Positions 1 to 7,656 of a stretch of DNA of 15,458 bases are shown here, piece by piece. A model generated the notes under the pieces. That model was not told the DNA's origin, searched no databases, and worked only from the letters and a program-made list of their open reading frames with translations. The stretch spans positions 1-15,458 of the forward strand of contig DATJQN010000329.1 of the NCBI GenBank assembly GCA_035505775.1. Direction: 5' to 3'. Made by a program: the position numbers and the translations under genes. Source of the stretch: JAJXZP01 sp035505775. Lineage in GTDB: Bacteria > Spirochaetota > Spirochaetia > Treponematales > Rectinemataceae. Each line of letters begins with the position of its first letter. Position 1 is the first letter of the stretch.

Positions 1-51
1 TTCCTGTGCCGGGGATCCGGTGCGGACAAGCTGCTCTACTCGACGCAGCAC

Positions 52-1059
52 GTGGACATCCTCACCTATACGCTCAGCACACTCCCCCAGGTCCTTATCG
101 ACGGCGTCACGCTCGGTTTCGTGTATGCGGCCATCGCCCTCGGATACACGATGGTGTACGGGGTGCTCGAGTTCATCAACTTCGCGCACAGCGAGATATT
201 CGCCATCGGCGCCTTTGCCGGTGTCGAGTTCCTGATAGCGATGAACGGCCTCGGCGTGCTCGCCAACTCCGGCCCCTTGGGGCCCTATCTCTACCTTACC
301 TTGGCCCTTGTCATTGCGATGGCCGCGGCGGGCGGAATCGCAATGCTCATGGAGCGCACCGCCTACCGCCCCCTGCGCGATGCCCCGCGCATTGTCCCCC
401 TCATTTCCGCCATCGGCGTCTCCTTCGCGCTGCAGGACATAATCCGTCTGATCGAAAGCCTGACGACGGGGCAGTTCTACCGGGTCATCCCGACGTTCGG
501 CAATTTCGATGACCGGCTGCCGCTGTTCACGCTCACGGTGTCCTCGGCCCCCGTCCCTGTGAATATCCAGATAAAGTCCCTCATCGTCATCGTGGCGGCA
601 GTGGCCATGATGGTCGGACTCAATTTCATAGTCAACGCTACCAAGATCGGCAAGGCGATCAGGTCTGTCGCACAGGATCGCAACACCGCGGCCCTCATGG
701 GCATCGGCGTCGACGCCGCGATCACCTTCACCTTCCTTCTGGGCGGCGCACTCGGCGGAGCCGCCGGAGTGCTGTACGCCCTGAAGTTCACGCGCATAGA
801 CCCCTACGTCGGCTTCATGCCGGCCATCAAGGCTTTCACGGCGGCGGTGCTCGGAGGCATCGGAAACCTGACGGGGGCCCTGCTCGGCGGCATCGTGCTC
901 GGCATGCTGGAAAGTTTTGCGGGCGCCTTCCTCGGCACATTCACCATGGGCAATTTCGGATCCGAGTACAAGGACATGTTTGCCTTCTTCGTCCTTGTCA
1001 TCGTGATCATCTTCAAACCGACCGGCCTGCTCGGCGAGCAGGTGGGGCAGAAGGCATAG
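52..1059 (+). CDS. livH: LivH-type branched-chain amino acid ABC transporter permease
   Basis: Inner-membrane channel subunit of a HAAT-class ABC importer (leucine/isoleucine/valine or related substrates). The 335-residue product is almost entirely hydrophobic. It opens with the LivH-like stretch DGVTLGFVYAAIALGYTMVY followed by FINFAHSEIFAIGAF. It carries the cytoplasmic coupling segment KIGKAIRSVAQDRNTAALMG near residues 200-218 and the late signature FTAAVLGGIGNLTGALLGG. The GTG at 52 fits the family's usual N-terminus, but no good Shine-Dalgarno precedes it and the frame stays open to base 1, so an upstream start outside the window cannot be excluded. Its stop codon overlaps the ribosome binding site of the next gene, so it is the first visible gene of a liv operon. 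The cognate periplasmic binding protein is not in the window. Confidence 0.93.
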   Translation: MDILTYTLSTLPQVLIDGVTLGFVYAAIALGYTMVYGVLEFINFAHSEIFAIGAFAGVEFLIAMNGLGVLANSGPLGPYLYLTLALVIAMAAAGGIAMLMERTAYRPLRDAPRIVPLISAIGVSFALQDIIRLIESLTTGQFYRVIPTFGNFDDRLPLFTLTVSSAPVPVNIQIKSLIVIVAAVAMMVGLNFIVNATKIGKAIRSVAQDRNTAALMGIGVDAAITFTFLLGGALGGAAGVLYALKFTRIDPYVGFMPAIKAFTAAVLGGIGNLTGALLGGIVLGMLESFAGAFLGTFTMGNFGSEYKDMFAFFVLVIVIIFKPTGLLGEQVGQKA

Positions 1060-1068
1060 GAGGTCGCC

Positions 1069-2505
1069 ATGAACAAGAGTGTGCGCGAACTCCTCAGAGA
1101 CCTCGGTACCGCGATGAATCTCGGACGGAGGCCTTTCATAATCACCGCGATCGCGCTGCTGATCGGCACCGCGCTCGTCTACATCTTCCCGAGGTCCATT
1201 CCCTCGTTCCTCGTCTTCGCCGCAGCCTCGGCCCTGGTCTACTTCATCAGGATCAAGAAGACGGCCAAGCTGGCCTTCGCGGTCGTGATAGCCTGCATCC
1301 TCGTCCCGATACTCGGCGCCAGGAACATTTTCTACCTGGAGGTCATCTTCCAGATTGCGGTGTTCTCGGCCCTCGCACTCGGACTCAACATCGTTGTCGG
1401 CTTCTCGGGGCTCCTCAACTTCGGCTATATGGCGTTCTACGCGGTCGGAGCCTATCTGTGGGCCTACTTCGGATCCCAGCAGCCCTTCCTGGGTCACGCG
1501 ATCCCCGGTACGGTGCCGCCCGGCACGCCCTTCTTCCTCGCCCCGGACTGGTTCTACCTGTTCATCTTCCTGGGGGTCATAGTCGCCGCGATCGTCGGTC
1601 TCATACTCGGCCTCCCCGTCCTCAGGGTCAGGGGCGACTATCTCGCGATCATCACGCTGGCCTTCGGCGAGATCGTCAGGCAGCTGGCCAACAACCTCGA
1701 CAAGCCCTTCAATCTTACGAACGGGCCACAGGGCATCTCGCCCATCCAGAGGCCGGCCTTGCCCCACAGGCTCGTGCAGGCATTCAACGACATCTTCGGA
1801 GGCGTGGTCGGACACGAGGTCACGCCGGACCAGCTGTACAACATTCTCTTCTATTTCATCGCCCTCCTCGTCGTCATCGCGGTGGTCGTCATCACCCACC
1901 GTCTCGACGACTCCAAGATCGGGAGGGCCTGGGTCGCCGTCAGGGAGGACGAGCTCGCTGCCACGGCCATGGGAATCCCGGCCAACAAGCTCAAGCTCGG
2001 GGCATTCGCGGTGGGCGCCTCCTTCGCGGGAGCCATGGGCGTGCTGTTCGCCGCGAGCCGGACATTCGTCAGTCCCGAGACCTTCACCTTCCTGCAGTCG
2101 GTGAGCGTACTCACGATGGTCATCCTGGGAGGTATCGGCAGCATCCGTGGCGTCATCATCGGCGCGGCGGTGGTCACCATCCTCAACGTGCAGGTCCTCC
2201 AGAGCTTCTCGCTCTTCCTCTCGCAGCTGCGCCAGAGCGATGCCGTGATCCCGATCATCAACTTCCATTGGAAGGATCTGTCCAACCAGATCGACCCCTC
2301 GAAGTACCAACGGCTCCTGTTCGGCATCATCCTCATCCTCATGATGATCTACCGGCCCGCGGGTATCCTTCCGGCGGCCCGCCGCAAACGCGAGCTCAGG
2401 GCGGAGGAGTCCTTCGACGGGACGATCGAGAACGGCGTCGGGGAGCCGCAGGCGCCGGAATCGTCGGGGACCACGGCCAAGAATGGGGAGGGTGATCATG
2501 TCTGA
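1069..2505 (+). CDS. livM: LivM-type branched-chain amino acid ABC transporter permease
   Basis: Second membrane subunit of the amino acid importer, pairing with LivH. The 478-residue product shows the LivM hallmarks GLNIVVGFSGLLNFGYMAFY, then RGDYLAIITLAFGEIVRQ and TNGPQGISP, then the coupling region GRAWVAVREDELAATAMGIP and GGIGSIRGVIIGA. Start: ATG 9 nt after livH, with AGGAGG at 1058-1063 overlapping the livH stop. It is longer than a typical LivM because of two additions. One is an extra hydrophobic N-terminal stretch (about residues 20-75) ahead of the core. The other is a charged tail of roughly 40 residues (from about residue 438) rich in E, G and S. The tail follows the last membrane segment and should face the cytoplasm (inference). 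The 3' end overlaps livG by 8 bp. Confidence 0.94.
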   Translation: MNKSVRELLRDLGTAMNLGRRPFIITAIALLIGTALVYIFPRSIPSFLVFAAASALVYFIRIKKTAKLAFAVVIACILVPILGARNIFYLEVIFQIAVFSALALGLNIVVGFSGLLNFGYMAFYAVGAYLWAYFGSQQPFLGHAIPGTVPPGTPFFLAPDWFYLFIFLGVIVAAIVGLILGLPVLRVRGDYLAIITLAFGEIVRQLANNLDKPFNLTNGPQGISPIQRPALPHRLVQAFNDIFGGVVGHEVTPDQLYNILFYFIALLVVIAVVVITHRLDDSKIGRAWVAVREDELAATAMGIPANKLKLGAFAVGASFAGAMGVLFAASRTFVSPETFTFLQSVSVLTMVILGGIGSIRGVIIGAAVVTILNVQVLQSFSLFLSQLRQSDAVIPIINFHWKDLSNQIDPSKYQRLLFGIILILMMIYRPAGILPAARRKRELRAEESFDGTIENGVGEPQAPESSGTTAKNGEGDHV

Positions 2506-3325
2506 TAACAGTGTCATCCTCCGGACCGAGAAGGTGGTCAAGCGCTTCGGCGGCCTGACCGCCGTGAACAGGATGGATTTCGACATCGAGACGGGACGCA
2601 TATTCAGCATCATCGGTCCCAACGGCGCGGGCAAGACCACGTTCTTCAACACGATTTCGGGGCTGTATCGGCCGGAAGAGGGCAGCATCACCTTCGACGG
2701 GCATCGCATCGAGCGACTCTCGCCCGACCGCGTCACCGCGCTGCACATCGCACGCACCTTCCAGAACATCCGGCTGTTCGGCGCGATGACGGTCGTGGAG
2801 AACATCATGGTCGGGGCCTACACCCGCCTCAGGCAGAACGCCGTTCAGGCGGTGCTGAGGACTCAGGCATTCCGGGAGGAAGAGAAGCGCGCGGAGGCGA
2901 AGGCCGAGGACCTGATGCGGTATGTCGGCCTGCGCGGAGTCGGCAATGAGCTGGCATCGAGCCTGCCCTACGGCGCCCAGCGACGCGTGGAGATCGCGCG
3001 CGCCCTGGCCTCCGAGCCCAAGCTCCTCCTCCTGGACGAGCCCACGGCGGGCATGAATCCCGCGGAGAGCGAGGATGCCATGAAACTGTTCCGCAAGCTG
3101 CGGGACGAGCTCGGAATCACCATTCTCCTCATCGAGCACGACATGCGGGTGGTCATGAACATCTCGGAGCGCATCACGGTCATGGACTACGGCGAGAAGA
3201 TCGCCGAGGGCGTCCCCTCGGAAATCGCGGCGAACACCCGCGTCATCGAGGCCTACCTCGGCCGGGGCGCCGCGGCGGCAACCAGCGGAACGCTCGCGCC
3301 GCGTCCGGCGGGAGGTGGAGCATGA
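2498..3325 (+). CDS. livG: LivG-type ABC transporter ATP-binding protein
   Basis: One of the two cytoplasmic ATPases that drive the amino acid importer. Of the 275 residues, Walker A is GPNGAGKT at 40-47, the Q-loop is ARTFQN (Q89), the signature is LPYGAQRR at 156-163, Walker B is LLLLDEP at 176-182 and the H-loop is IEHDM (H214). The LPYG signature in place of LSGG is usual for LivG. The start is ATG 2498 with GGGGAGGG about 5-10 nt upstream. An in-frame ATG at 2483 exists but sits before that ribosome binding site and would add only five residues. The gene overlaps livM by 8 bp and livF by 4 bp (ATGA), which indicates translational coupling. The last 20 residues (Ala/Gly/Pro-rich) extend beyond the conserved domain. 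Confidence 0.94.
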   Translation: MSDNSVILRTEKVVKRFGGLTAVNRMDFDIETGRIFSIIGPNGAGKTTFFNTISGLYRPEEGSITFDGHRIERLSPDRVTALHIARTFQNIRLFGAMTVVENIMVGAYTRLRQNAVQAVLRTQAFREEEKRAEAKAEDLMRYVGLRGVGNELASSLPYGAQRRVEIARALASEPKLLLLDEPTAGMNPAESEDAMKLFRKLRDELGITILLIEHDMRVVMNISERITVMDYGEKIAEGVPSEIAANTRVIEAYLGRGAAAATSGTLAPRPAGGGA

Positions 3326-4032
3326 GCCTGCTCGAACTGAAGGACGTGCACGCCTACTACGGCAACATCCATGCGCTCAAGGGCATATCGCTGAAGGTCG
3401 ATGAAGGGGAGATAGTCTGCCTCATCGGAGCGAACGGCGCCGGCAAGACCACGACGCTCCGCTCCATCTCCGGGCTGCTGCATGCCCGCAAGGGCAGCGT
3501 GTTCTTCGGAGGCAAGGACATCACGACCCTGGCTCCCAACGTGGTCCACCGCGAAGGCCTGGGGCTCGTTCCCGAAGGACGCGGAATCTTCCCCCGTCTG
3601 ACCGTGCTCGAGAATCTCGAGATGGGAGCCTATATCGTCAAGGACCGGGCGGCCATCGAGAGAGGCATCGAATACGCGTTCAAGCTGTTCCCGCGGCTCA
3701 AGGAACGGGCTTCGCAGAAGGGAGGGACCCTTTCGGGCGGCGAGCAACAGATGCTGGCGACCGCCCGCGGCCTGATGTCCGAGCCCCGGATTCTGCTCAT
3801 GGACGAGCCCTCGATGGGTCTGGCGCCCGTGCTGGTCGATGCCATCTTCGACGTCATCCGCGAGCTCAACTCGCGCGGCACGACCATCCTCCTGGTCGAG
3901 CAGAACGCGTTGATGGCGCTTTCGGTGGCCAATCGCGCCTACGTCCTGCAGACGGGACAGATCGTGCTCAGTGGCAGCGCCGCCGACGTGGCCAGCGACG
4001 AAATGGTGAAGAAGGCCTATCTGGGCGTGTAG
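3322..4032 (+). CDS. livF: LivF-type ABC transporter ATP-binding protein
   Basis: Second ATPase of the amino acid importer, forming a heterodimer with LivG. It has 236 residues, the normal family length. Walker A is GANGAGKT at 36-43, the PEGRGIFPRLTVLENL block at 84-99 is typical of LivF, the signature LSGGEQQ is at 137-143 and Walker B ILLMDEP at 157-163. At the H-loop position the sequence is VEQN (Q194) rather than histidine, as is normal in LivF proteins. The start ATG overlaps the livG stop as ATGA and is preceded by GGAGGTGGA. This is the last gene of the operon: an intrinsic terminator follows about 100 nt downstream, and the next gene is on the opposite strand and convergent. Confidence 0.95.
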   Translation: MSLLELKDVHAYYGNIHALKGISLKVDEGEIVCLIGANGAGKTTTLRSISGLLHARKGSVFFGGKDITTLAPNVVHREGLGLVPEGRGIFPRLTVLENLEMGAYIVKDRAAIERGIEYAFKLFPRLKERASQKGGTLSGGEQQMLATARGLMSEPRILLMDEPSMGLAPVLVDAIFDVIRELNSRGTTILLVEQNALMALSVANRAYVLQTGQIVLSGSAADVASDEMVKKAYLGV

Positions 4033-4043
4033 CCCGTAGAGGC

Positions 4044-4078
4044 GACGCTGCGCGTACGCCGGCGCGTACCTGCGCCCG
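4044..4078. repeat. GC-rich repeat, copy A, downstream of livF
   Basis: The block GACGC-N3-GCGTACGCCGG-N8-TGCGCCCG lies 12 nt after the livF stop. The same three words, with shorter spacers (N2 and N3), recur at 14463-14491 downstream of the kinase gene. The GCGTACGC core is self-complementary and the surrounding bases can fold. It may be one copy of a small dispersed intergenic element. Two copies in GC-rich DNA are weak support, so coincidence remains possible. Confidence 0.35.
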
Positions 4079-4129
4079 GGCGCGCAGCGCCTGCGCCTGC
4101 GCGGCACCCGCGACGAAGAGGCAGGAACC

Positions 4130-4166
4130 GCCGGCCATGCCCCCGGTAGGGCGTGGCCGGCCTTTT
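4130..4166 (+). terminator. Intrinsic terminator of the liv operon
   Basis: Left arm 4130-4142 (GCCGGCCATGCCC) pairs with right arm 4149-4161 (GGGCGTGGCCGGC) over 13 bp with a single G-U wobble and a 6-nt loop. It is followed by CTTTT. This is a classical Rho-independent terminator for livHMGF. On the minus strand the same stem is not followed by a T-run, so it is probably not a good terminator for the convergent nucleosidase gene. Confidence 0.85.
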
Positions 4167-4195
4167 CATACGGAGCTGCGCTCCTGTGCGCCGTG

Positions 4196-4909
4196 TCAGG
4201 GCGAGGGAGCGCTCACGAAGCTGTAAAGGAAGGCGTCAAAGTCCCGGGCAGCGAAGGTGACCTGCTCGCTCCAGGCCCTGCCCGCCTGGTGATCGGCGTT
4301 GTCGCTCACCGAACGGAAGGCGAAGAACTCGATCGGGGCGAATGAATCCTCGCCCTGACGTCCACGGTAGGCGCAGAGCTTTGCCTCCGCCGCGCTTTCC
4401 ATATCGCAGATCCGGGCGCCGGTCCGTTCCGCCAGCATCCGCGCGCGCAGGGGGTCGGCGATGAAGACGTCGCCGGAGGTCGCCCGGCACTCCGCGACCT
4501 CGAGACCCGCCGCGGCAGACGCCGCCACTGCGCGCGAAAAGCCCTCATCCGACAGCGAAGAGATCACGGGGCCGCTCATGCCGGCGAAGGGTGTCACGCC
4601 CGGTTCATACCAGAGTCCCGAGGCCTCCATGTCGTGCTCGACGAATTCCCTGGCGATCCACAGCGAGCCGATGGCTTCCGTACCGAGTCCGCCCGAGGTG
4701 CCCAGGCTGACAACGAGGTCACAGGAGAGAGTGAGGGCGGCGCAGGCACGGGCCGCGAAGACCTTGCCCACGCCCGAGATCTCCAGCCTGAGCGGGAATC
4801 GCGAGGAGGTCCATGAATCCTTGCCTGCGGCCGCCCACCCGAACCGCGCATCCCCGAGGATGTCCGCGGCTTCCTGCGGCATTGCGACGATCACTCCCAC
4901 GCTCTGCAT
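4196..4909 (-). CDS. mtnN: 5'-methylthioadenosine/S-adenosylhomocysteine nucleosidase-like protein
   Basis: Phosphorylase/nucleosidase superfamily protein of 237 residues, the usual MTAN size. Members hydrolyse MTA and SAH (and 5'-deoxyadenosine) to adenine plus a thioribose product, relieving product inhibition of SAM enzymes. Motifs: VGVIVAMPQEAADIL at the N-terminus (E13 aligns with the catalytic Glu after 'AM' in MTAN), ISGVGKV (44-50), VVSLGTSGGLG (67-76), SGDVFI (145-150), CDMESAAEA (169-177, E171 aligning with the ribose-binding Glu) and SVSDNAD (200-206, D203 aligning with the catalytic Asp). The start is ATG at 4909 with AAGGCG upstream, 14 nt after the pepF stop, so the two are likely co-transcribed. 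The frame is open far upstream, antisense-like within pepF, but that part has no family similarity. A related specificity, such as futalosine hydrolase, is a less likely alternative. Confidence 0.85.
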   Translation of the reverse strand: MQSVGVIVAMPQEAADILGDARFGWAAAGKDSWTSSRFPLRLEISGVGKVFAARACAALTLSCDLVVSLGTSGGLGTEAIGSLWIAREFVEHDMEASGLWYEPGVTPFAGMSGPVISSLSDEGFSRAVAASAAAGLEVAECRATSGDVFIADPLRARMLAERTGARICDMESAAEAKLCAYRGRQGEDSFAPIEFFAFRSVSDNADHQAGRAWSEQVTFAARDFDAFLYSFVSAPSP

Positions 4910-4923
4910 GTTCGCGCCTTGAG

Positions 4924-6729
4924 TCAGAGCTTCAGCAGTGCCTGGAGTTCGCGCGTATAGCGCGAAAATTCCTCGCAGGCCGCCTTGACCGGCTCCGGCG
5001 AGGACATGTCGACACCGGCCACCTTCAGGGCCTCGATCGGGAAACGCGAACCGCCCGAGCGGAGGAAGGTGAAGTACCGGTCCACCTCCTGCTTCCCTCC
5101 CTGCAGGACTCCCCGCGCGAGGGCGGTGCTGGCGGAGATGCCGGTCGCGTACTTGTAGACGTAGAAGGCGTCGTAAAAGTGAGGTATGCGGAGGCCCTCG
5201 AGATCGCTCGTCTCCTCGAGTTTCATGACCGGGCCGAAGTACTTGCCCAGGAGGGCCCGGTATTCGGAGCGCAGCGAATCCACGGTGAGCGGTTCGCCGG
5301 ATTCGTGCATCGCGTGGGTTCTGGACTCGAACTCCGCGAACATGGTCTGCCGGAACAGGGTGCCGATCAGGTCGTCGAGCTTGGCGTTGACCAGCGAGGC
5401 TTTCAGCTCGTCGCTGTCCGCCCGCTCGTAGAGATAGTGGAAGAGCAGCTGTTCGTTGAAGGTGCTCGCCACCTCCGCCTCGAAGATCGTGTAGCTGTAG
5501 CTGAGGAAGGGGTTCGAGGCGGCCGAGTACCAGGTGTGCATGGAATGGCCGCCCTCGTGCGCGAGCGTGAAGACGTCGTGGAGCACGTCTTCCTTGTAGT
5601 TGAGGAGGATGTAGGGGTCGGCCGCGTAGGAGCCGGACGAGAACGCGCCCGAGCGCTTCCCCTTGTTCTCGTAGCGATCGACCCATCCACCTTCGAAGCC
5701 GCTGCGGATGGTCCGCACGTACTCCTCGCCGAGGGGTGCGAGCGCGGCGCTGACGAGCTCCACGGCCTCGGCGTAGCTGTGATGCGAGCGGGCCTCCTGC
5801 ACGATTGGGACGTAGACGTCGTAGTGCCTGAGCTCGTCGAGCCTGAGGGCGCGCCTGCGGAGTTCGTAGTACTCATGGAGGACGGGAAGATTGGCGCCGA
5901 CCGTCGAGACGAGGTTGTCGTAGACCGCCTCGGACACGTCATCGGGGAAGAGGGCCGCCGAACGGGCGCTCGCATATTTGCGCACCTTGGCGCGGTAGAC
6001 GTCGAGCTTGACCGAGCCGGCATAGAGGGCGGCCACCGTGTTCTTGTGACGCTCGTAGCCGGCGTAGAACTGCTGGTAGGCGCGGCGGCGTACGTCGCGG
6101 TCCGGGTGTCGCATGAGGGAGCTGAAGGTGGACTGGGTCAGTGGCCGGGCTCCCTCGGGGGTCTCGACCATCCCGAAGTCGAGGTCGACATTGCTGAGGA
6201 CCGAAAAGGCCTCCTGGGGTATCTGGGTGGTCTCCGCCTGGAGGGCGAGGATGCGTTCCTCCGCGGCCGAGAGGATGTGGGGTTTGAATCGCAGGAGCTT
6301 TCGGAGGTAGACCACGAAGTCGGCGAATCGCGGGTCGCCCAGGCAGGATCGGACGAAGTCCTCGGCGAGTGCCTGTATCTCGGGCACCATCCAGGACCAG
6401 GCAGCCTGCGCGGAGGTGGCCGCCATCATGTACCGCGAGAAACGCCCGCGGGACTCGGCCAGACCCTCGTCCTCCGTCTGCCTCAGACTGGCGTAGACGC
6501 CGAGTCGCTCGTCGAGGAGGTTGAAGTCGCGAAAGAAGCCGAGCGCCTCGAGGAGGGCATCGGCGGAGCGGCCGAGCGTACCCTGAAAAGCGGCGATCCG
6601 GCGCTGCATCTCCTCGTATCGCTTGAGCGCCTCCTCCCAGGCCGCCTCGTTCGGGAAGAGACGGGCGAGATTCCAGCGGTCTGCCGGCGGGACTTCGGAA
6701 CGGGGCGGTATTGCTGCGGTCTCGGACAT
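4924..6729 (-). CDS. pepF: Oligoendopeptidase F (M3 family zinc metallopeptidase)
   Basis: Cytoplasmic zinc endopeptidase that degrades short peptides. It has 601 residues, the standard PepF length. The N-terminal helical region (about 20-200) contains the PepF_N-like segments RWNLARLFPNEAAWE and YASLRQTEDE. The catalytic domain has the HEGGH motif at 391-395 (zinc ligands H391 and H395, catalytic E392), and the third ligand is expected at E419 in FEAEVASTFNEQLL. The SGAFSSGSYAADPYILLNY block (360-378) and the late IPHFYDAFYVYKYATGIS block are also typical. The start is ATG 6729 with a perfect AGGAGG 6 nt upstream; the longer in-frame extension has no family similarity. There is no signal peptide. 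It lies between an M28-type peptidase gene (70 nt upstream) and the nucleosidase gene (14 nt downstream), and an extended -10 element upstream suggests it can also be transcribed separately. Confidence 0.95.
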   Translation of the reverse strand: MSETAAIPPRSEVPPADRWNLARLFPNEAAWEEALKRYEEMQRRIAAFQGTLGRSADALLEALGFFRDFNLLDERLGVYASLRQTEDEGLAESRGRFSRYMMAATSAQAAWSWMVPEIQALAEDFVRSCLGDPRFADFVVYLRKLLRFKPHILSAAEERILALQAETTQIPQEAFSVLSNVDLDFGMVETPEGARPLTQSTFSSLMRHPDRDVRRRAYQQFYAGYERHKNTVAALYAGSVKLDVYRAKVRKYASARSAALFPDDVSEAVYDNLVSTVGANLPVLHEYYELRRRALRLDELRHYDVYVPIVQEARSHHSYAEAVELVSAALAPLGEEYVRTIRSGFEGGWVDRYENKGKRSGAFSSGSYAADPYILLNYKEDVLHDVFTLAHEGGHSMHTWYSAASNPFLSYSYTIFEAEVASTFNEQLLFHYLYERADSDELKASLVNAKLDDLIGTLFRQTMFAEFESRTHAMHESGEPLTVDSLRSEYRALLGKYFGPVMKLEETSDLEGLRIPHFYDAFYVYKYATGISASTALARGVLQGGKQEVDRYFTFLRSGGSRFPIEALKVAGVDMSSPEPVKAACEEFSRYTRELQALLKL

Positions 6730-6786
6730 GAAATCCTCCTCGTATCGGGCCATCGGGCAGGGCTGTGCCCGGAGGCGCTGAATTCG

Positions 6787-6795
6787 ATAATACCA
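6787..6795 (-). promoter_or_regulatory. Possible extended -10 promoter for pepF
   Basis: In the 70-nt gap before pepF, the minus strand reads TGGTATTAT, an extended -10 (TG-N plus a 5/6 match to TATAAT), 57 nt before the pepF start. No good -35 hexamer is placed 17 nt further up, as is common for extended -10 promoters. Between it and the ribosome binding site lies a small hairpin, CGGGCA-N6-TGCCCG. Confidence 0.4.
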
Positions 6796-6799
6796 GCAA

Positions 6800-7633
6800 T
6801 CAGCGGATTGGGCGACCGAACTCCGGGATTTCCTCGACCAGGGAGTCGAGAAAGGCGGAGATGAGGGCGAAGGAGCGATCCTCGGCCAGCTCCGGACCGT
6901 CGCCCGGGCCATGAAGGAATCCCCAGGTCCTGGGGCGCCGCTCCGGCAGCTCCCTGAGTTCGGCCTCGGGCAGGAGGCTGAGGGTCAGAGCCGGAATCCC
7001 TCCCAGAATGAGCCCCAGATCGTCGGACCAGGGGAGATCCACCGTGGCACCCGCAGGCAGTCCCGCGCGACGCAGCGCCGACGCCGCCAGCTTCCTCAGT
7101 CGCTCGTGGCCCTCGGCGAGGGCGCCACCTTCGAGGCCATGGCGTCGAAGCAGGGACAGGGGAGCGGAGGAGAGGATGACCCGGTCCCCCCGTCCGGTAA
7201 CGTCGAGTACGAGAACGGGCGGCAGGCTGGCGCCCGGGGCGAGCGCGGGACTGGCGGCCAGGGCCTTGGCCAGGGCGTAGACGCCCTGGCCGGTCGCCCC
7301 CTGGGTCGCGGGATTCTCCTCGCCGTCCGTGAAAAGCAGGAGGAGGGGCGGCAGGGAATCCGCGCCGGTCGCGCTGCGCCGAGCGGCGAACTCCACCAGC
7401 TGGAGACAGGCGCAGGAATTGTCGAGCACCCCCGGGCTGCCCGCGACCCGGTCATAGTGAGCCGCGAGGGCGAGTTTCGGGGCCTCTCGCCCGAGCCTGA
7501 GGACGATGTGTCGGGCCGTGGCGGTCCGGATGACTGTATAGGGCAGCTTCCGCGCCGCGAGGAGGCCGGCGAGGGTCACGATCCGCTCGCATCCCGGGGC
7601 GAGAAAGCGCTCAGCGTCCGCGCCGAACCTCAT
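6800..7633 (-). CDS. M28-like zinc aminopeptidase family protein
   Basis: Probable cytoplasmic di-zinc exopeptidase of 277 residues with no signal peptide or membrane segment. The M28 ligand set can be traced in order: AAHYDRV (H59 with D61), GVLDNSC (bridging D71), LFTDGEEN (catalytic E105 and ligand E106), VLDVTGRGD (D144) and FLHGPGDGPE (H241). Complete conservation of this spacing argues for an active enzyme, but substrate and exact reaction cannot be read from the sequence. The start ATG 7633 has only a weak ribosome binding site (GGGTCAGG). It lies 23 nt after the LacI-family gene, so it is probably the second cistron behind the regulator. It is followed after 70 nt by a second peptidase gene (pepF), which suggests a peptide-turnover unit. 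The family could also include glutaminyl-cyclase-like members, which share these ligands. Confidence 0.75.
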   Translation of the reverse strand: MRFGADAERFLAPGCERIVTLAGLLAARKLPYTVIRTATARHIVLRLGREAPKLALAAHYDRVAGSPGVLDNSCACLQLVEFAARRSATGADSLPPLLLLFTDGEENPATQGATGQGVYALAKALAASPALAPGASLPPVLVLDVTGRGDRVILSSAPLSLLRRHGLEGGALAEGHERLRKLAASALRRAGLPAGATVDLPWSDDLGLILGGIPALTLSLLPEAELRELPERRPRTWGFLHGPGDGPELAEDRSFALISAFLDSLVEEIPEFGRPIR

Positions 7634-7656
7634 GACCTGACCCGGGTGGAGGCTTC

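Noticed and set aside
10..19. CCGGGGATCC at the window start, resembling a cloning-vector polylinker
   Set aside because: Only 10 bases match, the flanks do not continue any polylinker, and the sequence runs straight into livH coding DNA; coincidence is likely.
1458..2495. 345-codon frame within livM in another plus frame
   Set aside because: Its composition is Arg/His/Pro/Gly-rich, typical of an out-of-frame reading; LivM in the correct frame is well conserved throughout.
4168..4195. GGAGC-GCA-GCTCC on the minus strand as a terminator for the nucleosidase gene
   Set aside because: Only a 5-bp stem and no T-run follows, so it is not a convincing terminator.
4813..6864. Plus-strand open frame of 683 codons opposite pepF and the nucleosidase gene
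   Set aside because: It is an antisense shadow produced by high G+C. It has low-complexity E/G/V/R-rich composition, no ribosome binding site and no family motif, whereas the minus strand encodes a complete PepF.
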